A stretch of 64,000 bases of DNA from Mycolicibacterium iranicum. Its GTDB lineage: Bacteria; Actinomycetota; Actinomycetes; Mycobacteriales; Mycobacteriaceae. Shown here one piece after another: positions 56,476 to 64,000 of this stretch (its first letter is position 1; the number at the start of each line of letters is the position of its first letter). The stretch lies in the NCBI RefSeq assembly GCF_002101705.1, contig NZ_LQPC01000031.1, positions 124,001 through 188,000 on the forward strand, in the 5' to 3' direction. The position numbers and the translations under genes are program-made. Below the pieces are notes generated by a model. The model was not told where the DNA came from and searched no databases. It saw only the letters and a list, made by a program, of their open reading frames with translations.

Positions 56476-57183
56476 GTGAAATCCGTAGTCAGCACGCTTC
56501 GTACCGTGAGAGCCGCGGTTGTCGCCACGCTGAAGACGGTGCCACCGACCCGACTGGCGGCCGTCGCGTCGGCCATTGTGATTCTCGTCGCAATCGCGAT
56601 GCTGGTCCCGTTCCCGACGGCGCTCCAACTTCGGGACTGGGCCACCTCTGCGGGACCTTGGTTCCCTCTGGTGTTCTTCGCCGCGCATGTGGTGATGACG
56701 GTTTTTCCGTTCCCGCGCACCGCGTTCACCTTGGCCGCCGGTCTGCTGTTCGGACCCGTTCTGGGCATTCCCATCGCGGTCGCCGCCAGCACCGTCAGCG
56801 CGGTCATCGCGCTGCTGCTGGTCCGGATCGCGGGTTGGCAGGTCAGCCGGCTCGTCTCCCACCCGCGCGTCGACGCGATCGACCGGCGTCTGCGCGAACG
56901 CGGCTGGCCCGTGGTGCTGGCGACACGGCTCATCCCGGCGGTGCCATTCTCGGTCCTCAACTACGCCGCCGGCGCATCCTCGATACGGGTGCTCCCCTAT
57001 ACGTTGGCCACCTTCGTCGGCGTGCTGCCCGGGACGGCGGCCATCGTCATTCTGGGCGATGCGCTGACCGGCCAGGTCAGCCCCGCGCTGCTGGTCGTCT
57101 CGATGTGTACCGCGGGAATGGGTGTGGCGGGGCTGATCGTCGAAATCAGGTCGCACCGCCGCGACCGCCTCAGCGCGTCTTAG
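56476..57183 (+). CDS. VTT/DedA-superfamily membrane protein
   Basis: 235 residues, SNARE-associated/VTT domain, Rv1491c-like. The core FPFPRTAFTLAAGLLFGPVLGIPIAVAASTVSAVIALLLVR and the re-entrant motif VLATRLIPAVPFSVLNYAAGASSIRVLPYTLATFVGVLPGTAAIVILG match the family (lipid scramblase/flippase-like proteins). GTG 56476 gives a normal N-terminus and is eight bases after TATTGT; the frame extends upstream to 56413. Its last 14 bases overlap the convergent DoxX-like gene. Confidence 0.87.
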   Translation: MKSVVSTLRTVRAAVVATLKTVPPTRLAAVASAIVILVAIAMLVPFPTALQLRDWATSAGPWFPLVFFAAHVVMTVFPFPRTAFTLAAGLLFGPVLGIPIAVAASTVSAVIALLLVRIAGWQVSRLVSHPRVDAIDRRLRERGWPVVLATRLIPAVPFSVLNYAAGASSIRVLPYTLATFVGVLPGTAAIVILGDALTGQVSPALLVVSMCTAGMGVAGLIVEIRSHRRDRLSAS

Positions 57184-57532
57184 TTTCGGGACCTTTCACG
57201 GTCATCGCGCCGAACAGGGCGAGCAACGACGACGCCGCGACCAGACCCGGGCTCCAGTCTTTGGCGCGGACATGCGAACCCACGGCCAGCACGAAATAGA
57301 CGGTCAGCATGAACGTCGTCAGCCTCGCCAGCGCAGGAAACCGGAACACCGACAGCAGCCCGATCGCACTGGCCGCTTTCACGACGGGGATCAGCGGCCG
57401 CACCTCTTCGGGAAGCCCGACATCGTCGAAGGCCTTCTTGATGGGCGGAATCTCCTTCGCGCAGGCGACCGCATCGGCGACCTGCATCAGCGCCAACACC
57501 GAATAGGTACGCGGCGACGTCAGTGCGGTCAC
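57170..57532 (-). CDS. DoxX-like small membrane protein
   Basis: 120 residues with four hydrophobic segments (VLALMQVADAVAC, VVKAASAIGLLSVF, ARLTTFMLTVYFVLAVG, GLVAASSLLALFGAM), the DoxX-family layout. PLIPVVKAASAIGLL is the recognisable part. GTG 57532 overlaps the end of the SPFH gene by four bases. Function unknown; Rv1490-like position. Confidence 0.78.
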   Translation of the reverse strand: MTALTSPRTYSVLALMQVADAVACAKEIPPIKKAFDDVGLPEEVRPLIPVVKAASAIGLLSVFRFPALARLTTFMLTVYFVLAVGSHVRAKDWSPGLVAASSLLALFGAMTVKGPETKTR

Positions 57533-58752
57533 TGTCCCGGCGCCCCATGACGCCCGACGGGGGGCTGCTGCTGGGAGTAGTCGGTCGCCGGCGGTTGCGC
57601 TTGCTGCGACAGCGGCGGGTACTGCGGCGGTCCATCAAGTGAACCCGCCACCGGCGTTCTGGCTTCTGCGACCGCTTGGGCCACTGCCTGTGCGATCTCG
57701 GGATCGGTCTGGGTGTTGAACCATTCCGCCACCTCAGCCGAATCATCCTCCGGCGCCGGCAGGTCCTCCTCCACCGGCGACGGGGTGTAGCGGAACACTC
57801 CGTCGGAGCCGGGCGCGCCCAGCATCTTGGTAAAGCCCTCCAGGGCCGATCCGAAATCGCTGGGGACGAGCCAGACCTTGTTGGCTTCGCCCTTGGCCAT
57901 CTGGGGCAGGGTCTGCAGATACTGGTAGGCCAGCATCTCCGGGGTCGGCCTACCGCGCTTGATCGCGGCGAACGTCTTCTCGATGGCCTTGGCCTGGCCC
58001 TGCGCCTGAAGATAGGACGCTGCACGCTCACCCTGGGCCCGCAGCATCCGGGACTGCCGATCGGCTTCGGCGGCGAGGATGGCGGCCTGCTTGGCGCCCT
58101 CGGCTGCGAGGATCTGCGCCTGCTTCTGGCCTTCGGCCTGCTTGATCGAGGCTTCGCGGTTGCCTTCGGCGGTCAGGATCATGGCGCGCTTCTCGCGGTC
58201 GGCGCGCATCTGCTTTTCCATCGAATCCTGAATCGAGGGTGGCGGATCGATGCTGCGAAGCTCGACGCGGGCGACGCGCAACCCCCATCGGCCGGTGGCC
58301 TCGTCGAGCACCCCGCGCAGCTGGCCGTTGATCGAATCACGCGATGTCAGCGTCTGTTCGAGGGTCATGCCGCCGACGACGTTGCGCAGCGTGGTGGTGG
58401 TCAGCTGTTCGACGCCCACGATGTAGTTGCTGATTTGATAGACGGCGGCCTGCGGATTGGTGACCTGGAAGTAGACGACGGTGTCGATGTTGACCGTGAG
58501 GTTGTCCTCGGTGATCACCGGTTGCGGTGGGAACGAGACGACGCGCTCGCGCAGATCGACCCGGGCGCGGATCTTGTCGACGAACGGCAGTAGCAGCGTG
58601 AGCTGGCCGGACACCGTCTTGCTGTAGCGGCCCAGGCGCTCGATGACCGCGGCCTCGGCTTGCGGGATCAGCGCCACCGATTTCGCGACGATGACGACAG
58701 CGAACAGTACGAGCACCGCCAGCAGGACCAACCCTGCGATGGCACCATCCAC
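57529..58752 (-). CDS. SPFH/Band 7 (stomatin-like) membrane protein
   Basis: 407 residues, Rv1488-like. One N-terminal transmembrane segment (GLVLLAVLVLFAVVIVAKSVALIP), then the SPFH domain (AAVIERLGRYSKTVSGQLTLLLPFVDKIRARVDLRERVVSFPPQPVITEDN), a long helical coiled-coil stretch rich in AEG/KQA repeats (about 185-260) and a Pro/Gln-rich tail. It probably forms membrane-microdomain oligomers. The NfeD partner gene lies 15 bp upstream, the classic SPFH-NfeD pair. Confidence 0.9.
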   Translation of the reverse strand: MDGAIAGLVLLAVLVLFAVVIVAKSVALIPQAEAAVIERLGRYSKTVSGQLTLLLPFVDKIRARVDLRERVVSFPPQPVITEDNLTVNIDTVVYFQVTNPQAAVYQISNYIVGVEQLTTTTLRNVVGGMTLEQTLTSRDSINGQLRGVLDEATGRWGLRVARVELRSIDPPPSIQDSMEKQMRADREKRAMILTAEGNREASIKQAEGQKQAQILAAEGAKQAAILAAEADRQSRMLRAQGERAASYLQAQGQAKAIEKTFAAIKRGRPTPEMLAYQYLQTLPQMAKGEANKVWLVPSDFGSALEGFTKMLGAPGSDGVFRYTPSPVEEDLPAPEDDSAEVAEWFNTQTDPEIAQAVAQAVAEARTPVAGSLDGPPQYPPLSQQAQPPATDYSQQQPPVGRHGAPGQ

Positions 58753-58767
58753 GACAGGACTCCTTCT

Positions 58768-59202
58768 CTAGATGACTTTCGAGACGACCGCGGTGGCTCC
58801 GTCGATGTGCACGACGGTTACCTGGTCTCCGACTTCGTAGACATCGTTCTCGTTGTACGGGCGCGCCGTCCAGACTTCGCCGTCGAGCTTGACCTGGCCG
58901 GTGTGCTGGCCGACGCGGTCGAGGACGAGCGCACTCTTGCCCTCGAGAGCCTTCGCCGGTTCGGGAAGCCCCTTGCCCGACTGCATCCGGCGACGCAGTG
59001 CGGGACGGACACCCACCAGAAGAAGCACCGACACGAGCAGAAAGACGACACCGTCGGCCCAGAGCGGCCAGTCCAGCAGGAAGCTGGAGCCGGCAGCGGC
59101 GAGCGCACCACCGCTGAGCATCAGCAGGAACAGGTCACCGGTCAGCGCCTCGGCGCCTGCGAGCGCAAGCGATGCGATCAGCCAGATCAATGCGACAGGC
59201 AT
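58768..59202 (-). CDS. NfeD-like membrane protein
   Basis: 144 residues: two or three N-terminal helices (about 3-20 and 30-68) and a C-terminal OB-fold (KSALVLDRVGQHTGQVKLDGEVWTARPYNENDVYEVGDQVTVVHIDGATAVVSKVI). This is the short NfeD form without a protease domain. First gene of the NfeD-SPFH-DoxX chain; acts with the SPFH protein in the membrane. Confidence 0.88.
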   Translation of the reverse strand: MPVALIWLIASLALAGAEALTGDLFLLMLSGGALAAAGSSFLLDWPLWADGVVFLLVSVLLLVGVRPALRRRMQSGKGLPEPAKALEGKSALVLDRVGQHTGQVKLDGEVWTARPYNENDVYEVGDQVTVVHIDGATAVVSKVI

Positions 59203-59261
59203 GCCGCCAGCCTATCGCGCAGCCGACTGGATGAGCCGGTAACAACTACACTTGCGCCATC

Positions 59262-60131
59262 ATGTGGTGCCCGAGTGTTTCGCTGACCGTGTGGACGAAT
59301 GCCTGGCTGGCAGGCGCCGCCGCTCCCGACGATGTGTTGGACGCGTTATCCCTCTGGACGCCAAGGCATTCAGTGACGGCATACGACTCGGCCGCTGCGG
59401 AGCGAACCGGATTGTCGTGGCCGGACCTCGACGATGCGGCATCGGTGTCGCTGTTGCAGACGGTGCGTACGGCGGCCGCCCACGCGGGCTCACAGCCGGC
59501 GATCTCGCTGGCCCTCCCTGTTCCCGGCGACGTTCGCGGGCTTCCGCCGAACACCCAGTTCGGACGTGACGCCGTCGCCGCGGGTGAAGCGGTGATCGTG
59601 ACGGGGCCGAGCGGCGCGATCGGCCTCGTCCCGGACTTCGAGTATCAGGACAGCTATCCCGACGCGTTCGATCCCGACGACGACTACGAGTACGAGGCCG
59701 AGCTCACCGGCCTGTCGTGGACGGTCTATTCGTTTTCGTCGGCACCGCCGGCCGGCCATTTCGATCTCGGCGACGCCGAATACCAGCTGCGCGACGCGGT
59801 GCGTTCGGCCGCAGACGCGCTGGGTGCGTTGCGGGCCGGCGCCTCCGCGGGTGATGTCGGCGATCCGCGCAGGCTCGTCGAGCAGGTCCTGGACGCCACC
59901 AGGGCCCATCGGGTGCCCGACCATGCCCCGACGCGCGCGGCGCGGGTGCTGGAGAACGCGGCCCACGTCGACGCGATCATCACTGTCAGCTCGGGATTGA
60001 TTCCGATCGGATTGCAGAGTTCGTCGGAGGTTCAGCTGGCCAGCGACGCGCTTCGCCCGCTCACGTCGGTGGTGCGCTCGGCGCGATTGGCGGCAGTCGA
60101 CGCGATCCTGCACTCAGCCTGGCAGGGCTAG
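59262..60131 (+). CDS. Conserved hypothetical protein, Rv1486c-like
   Basis: 289 residues, soluble, acidic, unknown function. The N-terminal part is rich in Ala/Asp; a run of acidic residues ([15 protein letters not shown]) lies near residue 135; the C-terminal region [54 protein letters not shown] is helical. TACACT lies nine bases before the ATG. The stop interlocks with that of the ferrochelatase gene in CTAG (60128-60131). Confidence 0.75.
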   Translation: MWCPSVSLTVWTNAWLAGAAAPDDVLDALSLWTPRHSVTAYDSAAAERTGLSWPDLDDAASVSLLQTVRTAAAHAGSQPAISLALPVPGDVRGLPPNTQFGRDAVAAGEAVIVTGPSGAIGLVPDFEYQDSYPDAFDPDDDYEYEAELTGLSWTVYSFSSAPPAGHFDLGDAEYQLRDAVRSAADALGALRAGASAGDVGDPRRLVEQVLDATRAHRVPDHAPTRAARVLENAAHVDAIITVSSGLIPIGLQSSSEVQLASDALRPLTSVVRSARLAAVDAILHSAWQG

Positions 60132-61159
60132 ACGCCACACGCTGAGGTGCACGGGGCGCCGTTGACGCTGCAGCCGTAACCGGGCACCGCAGCGGGGTTT
60201 TCGACGCGCAACGGGGTCCGGTCGAGGCGCATCTCGTCGACGAGATCGACGACGAGTTGAGCGAACCTGGGCTGCGCGTTGGGCGTGGACGCCCGGGCAA
60301 AAGCGATCCCCGCGGCCGCGGCCTGATCGGCGAGCTCGTTGTCGAGATCCCACACGACCTCGATGTGATCAGCGACGAAACCGACCGGACACACGATCAC
60401 GGCTTTGGCGCCGTTGGCGGCCAGGCTGTCCAGGTGGTCCCCGACGTCGGGCTCCAGCCACGGCACCTGCGGCGGACCCGAACGCGACTGCCACACCTGG
60501 TCGTAGTCGCGGTAACCGGCCGCGGCTGCCACCAGAGCCGCGGTGTAACCGACCTGACGCTCGTAAAGATCTGGGCCGCAACGGGATGCGGCACGCAGCG
60601 GGATCGAGTGCGCGGTGAACACGAGTCGCGCCTGCCCCCGGAGCTCTTCGGGAAGCGTGGCGGCGGCATCGGCGATCGCATCGGCGAACATCTGGATCAA
60701 CAGCGGGTGATCGAAATACTGTCGCAGCTTCACCAGCTCGGGCGCTTCGGGACCGGCGGCCTCGCGACCGCGCGCGATGTCCTCCTGATACTGCGTGCAC
60801 CCGGAGTATCCGCCCCACGCCGATGTAGCGAATACTGCTGCGCGGCGAATCCCCTTGTCGCGCATCGTTGCAACGGTGTCCTCGATGAACGGCTCCCAGT
60901 TGCGGTTGCCGAAGTAGACCGGCAGTTCCCTCCCACGGCGCGCCAGCTCGGCCTCGATCGAGATGATCAGCTCGCGGTTGATGCCGTTGATAGGCGAGAC
61001 TCCCCCGAAGTGCAGGTAGTGCTCAGCCACGGATTCCAGCCGCTCCCTGGGGATTCCGCGCCCCCTGGTGACATTCTCCAGGAACGGCATGACCTGCTCG
61101 GGACCTTCGGGACCCCCGAACGACAGGAGCAGTAGCGCATCGAAATGCTGGGACTCCAT
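60128..61159 (-). CDS. hemH: Coproporphyrin/protoporphyrin ferrochelatase
   Basis: Inserts iron in heme synthesis; in actinobacteria the enzyme is a coproporphyrin ferrochelatase (CpfC). 343 residues with [58 protein letters not shown] (catalytic histidine) and [14 protein letters not shown]. The C-terminus [17 protein letters not shown] plus the internal SGCTQ cysteine provide the ligands for the [2Fe-2S] cluster typical of this group. ATG follows the inhA stop directly. Confidence 0.94.
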   Translation of the reverse strand: MESQHFDALLLLSFGGPEGPEQVMPFLENVTRGRGIPRERLESVAEHYLHFGGVSPINGINRELIISIEAELARRGRELPVYFGNRNWEPFIEDTVATMRDKGIRRAAVFATSAWGGYSGCTQYQEDIARGREAAGPEAPELVKLRQYFDHPLLIQMFADAIADAAATLPEELRGQARLVFTAHSIPLRAASRCGPDLYERQVGYTAALVAAAAGYRDYDQVWQSRSGPPQVPWLEPDVGDHLDSLAANGAKAVIVCPVGFVADHIEVVWDLDNELADQAAAAGIAFARASTPNAQPRFAQLVVDLVDEMRLDRTPLRVENPAAVPGYGCSVNGAPCTSACGV

Positions 61160-61969
61160 TTACAGCAGCTGGGTGCTTGCGCCGCCGTCGGCGTAGATCA
61201 CGGTTCCGGTGGTCGCAGGCAGCCAGTCGGACAGCAAGGCGCACACGGTCTTTGCGACGGGCGTGGGATCCTTCATGTTCCAGCCCAGCGGAGCGCGCTG
61301 ATCCCAGCCCTCTTCGAGCAGCTGCATCTGCGCGCCCGCCTCGTCGCCCAGCGCCCCACCGACGATCGCACTCATCGCCAAGGTCCGGATCGGGCCTGCG
61401 GCAACGAGATTGGAACGCACGCCGACCTTGCCCGCCTCGCGGGCGACGAAGCGGTTGACCGATTCCAGCGCGCTCTTGGCCACCGTCATCCAGTTGTAGG
61501 CAGGCATGGCGCGGGTCGGATCGAAGTCCATCCCGACGATGCCACCGCCGGGGTTCATGATCGGCAGCACCGCCTTGGCCAGCGACGCGTACGAATACGC
61601 GGAAATGTGAATGCCTTTGGCGACATCCTCGTACGGTGCGTCGAAGAACGGGTTGATACCCATGCCGGTCTGCGGCATGAAGCCGATCGAATGCACGACG
61701 CCGTCGAGTTTGTTGCCCGCACCGATCACCTCGGAGATGCGGTCGGCCAGGGTGTCGAGGTGCTTGTCGTCCTGAACGTCGAGTTCGAGTAGTGGCGGCT
61801 TGGACGGCAGCCGGTCGAGGATGCGCTCGATGAGCCGCAACCGGTTGAAGCCCGTGCAGATCACTTCGGCGCCCGCCTCCTGGGCGACCTTGGCGATGTA
61901 GAACGCGATCGAGCTGTCGGTGATGATCCCCGTTACGAGGATGCGCTTACCTTCCAGGAACCCAGTCAT
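61160..61969 (-). CDS. inhA: NADH-dependent enoyl-ACP reductase
   Basis: FAS-II enoyl reductase for mycolic acid precursors and target of isoniazid-NAD and ethionamide-NAD adducts. At 269 residues it is the exact family length. NADH-site [10 protein letters not shown], then [18 protein letters not shown] with S94, Y158 in MPAYNW and K165 in [10 protein letters not shown]. The residues commonly altered in resistance (I21, S94) are wild type. 21 bp after fabG1, co-transcribed with it; ends directly at the hemH ATG (TAAATG). Confidence 0.97.
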   Translation of the reverse strand: MTGFLEGKRILVTGIITDSSIAFYIAKVAQEAGAEVICTGFNRLRLIERILDRLPSKPPLLELDVQDDKHLDTLADRISEVIGAGNKLDGVVHSIGFMPQTGMGINPFFDAPYEDVAKGIHISAYSYASLAKAVLPIMNPGGGIVGMDFDPTRAMPAYNWMTVAKSALESVNRFVAREAGKVGVRSNLVAAGPIRTLAMSAIVGGALGDEAGAQMQLLEEGWDQRAPLGWNMKDPTPVAKTVCALLSDWLPATTGTVIYADGGASTQLL

Positions 61970-61990
61970 GTCAGTCCTTTTCCGATTCTC

Positions 61991-62737
<747 letters not shown>

Positions 62738-62765
62738 TCATTGCCAAGAAATCGCCTTACACAGA

Positions 62766-63773
62766 TCAGTTGGGCAGTCGGCGGTTGATCAACAGTGCAC
62801 CGAGTGCGGCCGCGGCGAGGACGACGGCGCCCAGCCGCAGCCAGCCGACGCTGGCATCGCCCTTGATCGTCTCGTAGCCGATCTGTTCCTGGAGGTTGGT
62901 GAACACTTCCTTGAGTTGTTCGAGACTCGACGCCGTGAACGCCTCGCCGCCGGAGAGGTCGGCGATCTTCTTGAGCATCTCGTCGTCGACGGGAACCGGC
63001 TGCCGCTGGTCATTGATCTCCACGTAGCCGTACGGCGTTCCGAACGAGACTGTGGAGATCGGCACGCCCTGGTCCTTGGCCGTGCGCGCCGCGGTGTAGG
63101 CACCCTTGGGGTTGTCCGGGTTGGACGGAACCGTTTCCTTACCGTCGGACATCAACACGACGCGGGCGGGCGGCGGCTCGTCACCGCCGCCGATCACCGC
63201 ACCGACCGTGGCGATGGCCTGGAGCGCGGTGAAGATGCCCTCACCGGTGGCGGTGCGGTCGGCGAGCTGGAGCTTGTCGATCGCCGTCTTGGTGGATTCG
63301 CGGTTGGTGGTCGGTGAGACGAGCACCGTCGCCGTGCCGGCGTAGGCGATCAGACCCAGGTTGATTCCGGGTGTCAGCTGGTCGGCGAACTGCTTGGCTG
63401 CTTCCTGCGCAGCTGTCAGGCGGTTCGGCTCGACGTCGGTCGCACGCATGGACTGGGACACGTCGATCACAAGCATCACCACGGCGCGGTTGCGCGGAAT
63501 GCGCACATCATGGGTGGGTCCCGCCATCGCGATCGTGAACGACACCAGCGACAGGATCAGCAGCACGGCCGGCAGATGGCGCAGACGGCTGGGCCGCTTG
63601 GGCGCGACGCTTTCCAGCAGCTCCATGTTCGCAAAGCGCAGCATCCGCTTGTGACGCGACAGCGAAACCACGACGTAGAGCGCGATCAGCCCGATGACGA
63701 CAAGGAAGAAGAGGAAGAACCAGGGGTGTTCGAAACCCGAGAGCGACATGGGTCCGAGCAACGGTAAAGTCAT
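62766..63773 (-). CDS. VWA-domain membrane protein (BatA-like, Rv1481-like)
   Basis: 335 residues. Two N-terminal helices (about 15-36 and 62-82), then a von Willebrand A domain with the MIDAS motif [12 protein letters not shown] and the later [11 protein letters not shown] and MSDGK elements, and a C-terminal helix ([18 protein letters not shown]). The block resembles BatA-type proteins that work with DUF58 and MoxR ATPases; the DUF58 gene lies just upstream, and moxR is expected beyond the window. 52 bp upstream of fabG1 on the same strand. Confidence 0.92.
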   Translation of the reverse strand: MTLPLLGPMSLSGFEHPWFFLFFLVVIGLIALYVVVSLSRHKRMLRFANMELLESVAPKRPSRLRHLPAVLLILSLVSFTIAMAGPTHDVRIPRNRAVVMLVIDVSQSMRATDVEPNRLTAAQEAAKQFADQLTPGINLGLIAYAGTATVLVSPTTNRESTKTAIDKLQLADRTATGEGIFTALQAIATVGAVIGGGDEPPPARVVLMSDGKETVPSNPDNPKGAYTAARTAKDQGVPISTVSFGTPYGYVEINDQRQPVPVDDEMLKKIADLSGGEAFTASSLEQLKEVFTNLQEQIGYETIKGDASVGWLRLGAVVLAAAALGALLINRRLPN

Positions 63774-63800
63774 GCGTTACTTGCCATTTCGTCGTCGTTT

Positions 63801-64000
63801 TTAGCGGGCCAGGGCGCCGCGGCGTCTACTCGCCACAAACCGCACCACATCGGCGATCCAGTCCCGATCAGTCCTCAGCGTCAGCAGCGGCGCATCGCAA
63901 CGGCGCAGCGTGCGCGCGACATCTGCCCGGTGGGCCGCAGCAGCCTGCTCGAAGTCGGCGCGCAAGCGTTCGTCGATCGTGAACTCGCGGGTGCGGCCGG
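63801..64000 (-). CDS. DUF58 protein, C-terminal end (runs off window)
   Basis: The last 65 codons of a DUF58 protein: RTREFTIDERLRADFEQAAAAHRADVARTLRR, then CDAPLLTLRTDRDWIADVVRFVASRR and a TAA at 63803-63801. This matches the C-terminus of Rv1480-type proteins that accompany MoxR AAA+ ATPases. 27 bp before the VWA gene, hence the same operon. Confidence 0.88.
   Translation of the reverse strand, partial: GRTREFTIDERLRADFEQAAAAHRADVARTLRRCDAPLLTLRTDRDWIADVVRFVASRRRGALAR

Overview
The window is high-GC mycobacterial chromosome, most likely from a fast-growing Mycolicibacterium-type species. Evidence: a PriA-type HisA, the fabG1-inhA-ferrochelatase cluster with InhA residues S94, Y158 and K165, a mycobacterial BsaP next to bioB, DnaE1 with a PHP domain, and many genes placed 6-7 nt after a TANNNT box (leaderless starts). 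From memory of the M. tuberculosis map, gene order runs almost collinearly from about Rv1612 (trpB) down to Rv1480, but without the phiRv1/REP13E12 DNA beside bioB and without the large glycosyltransferase/pks5 island between ileS and lipL. I saw no rRNA, tRNA, insertion sequence, prophage or CRISPR array.

Layout. 1-3351 (-): trpE, a Trp-cluster membrane protein, trpC and the start of trpB. 3384-4639 (+): peroxiredoxin and an orphan ABC ATPase. 4636-11009 (-): hisD-C-B-H-priA-impA-F-I, every junction a 4-base overlap. 11046-12581: deazaflavin-type reductase, LysE exporter, anchored hypothetical. 12585-16011 (-): nadA-B-C, divergent from the Nudix repressor nrtR across a palindromic operator. 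16805-18160: LIP-type lipase. 18096-24723: biotin block (bioB, bsaP, bioQ, bioD, bioF, bioA) with two copies of the BioQ operator. 24747-33108 (+): an AT3-SGNH acyltransferase coupled to treX-treY-treZ. 33177-35267: ilvA and two small genes. 35286-38834 (-): dnaE1. 38906-42037 (-): TetR regulator; rarD, rluD-type and lspA chain. 42080-47747: ansA, dinB, an S4 protein, ileS. 47748-47966: ileS T-box leader. 47999-49905: an unassigned locus with a protein resembling half of a condensation domain, a palindromic operator, a small HTH regulator and a polytopic membrane protein. 49967-56376 (-): serine hydrolase, meaB, mutB, mutA. 56476-60131: VTT, DoxX-like, SPFH, NfeD and a conserved hypothetical. 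60128-62713 (-): fabG1-inhA-cpfC. 62766-64000 (-): VWA protein and the C-terminus of a DUF58 protein.

How the genes work together. Amino-acid pathways (Trp, His, Ile), cofactor pathways (NAD, biotin, heme), trehalose production from glucan, propionyl-CoA disposal (MutAB/MeaB) and mycolic acid elongation (FabG1/InhA) are packed into tight, mostly translationally coupled operons. Three local control circuits can be read from the DNA: NrtR on nadABC, BioQ on bioB/bioQ and bioFD (but apparently not bioA), and a tRNA-Ile T-box on ileS. The best candidate for an undescribed system is the regulator/half-condensation-domain/membrane-protein locus at 47999-49905. Other leads are a PcrA/UvrD-like Tudor-type tail on DinB and the acyltransferase fused by overlap to the trehalose operon.
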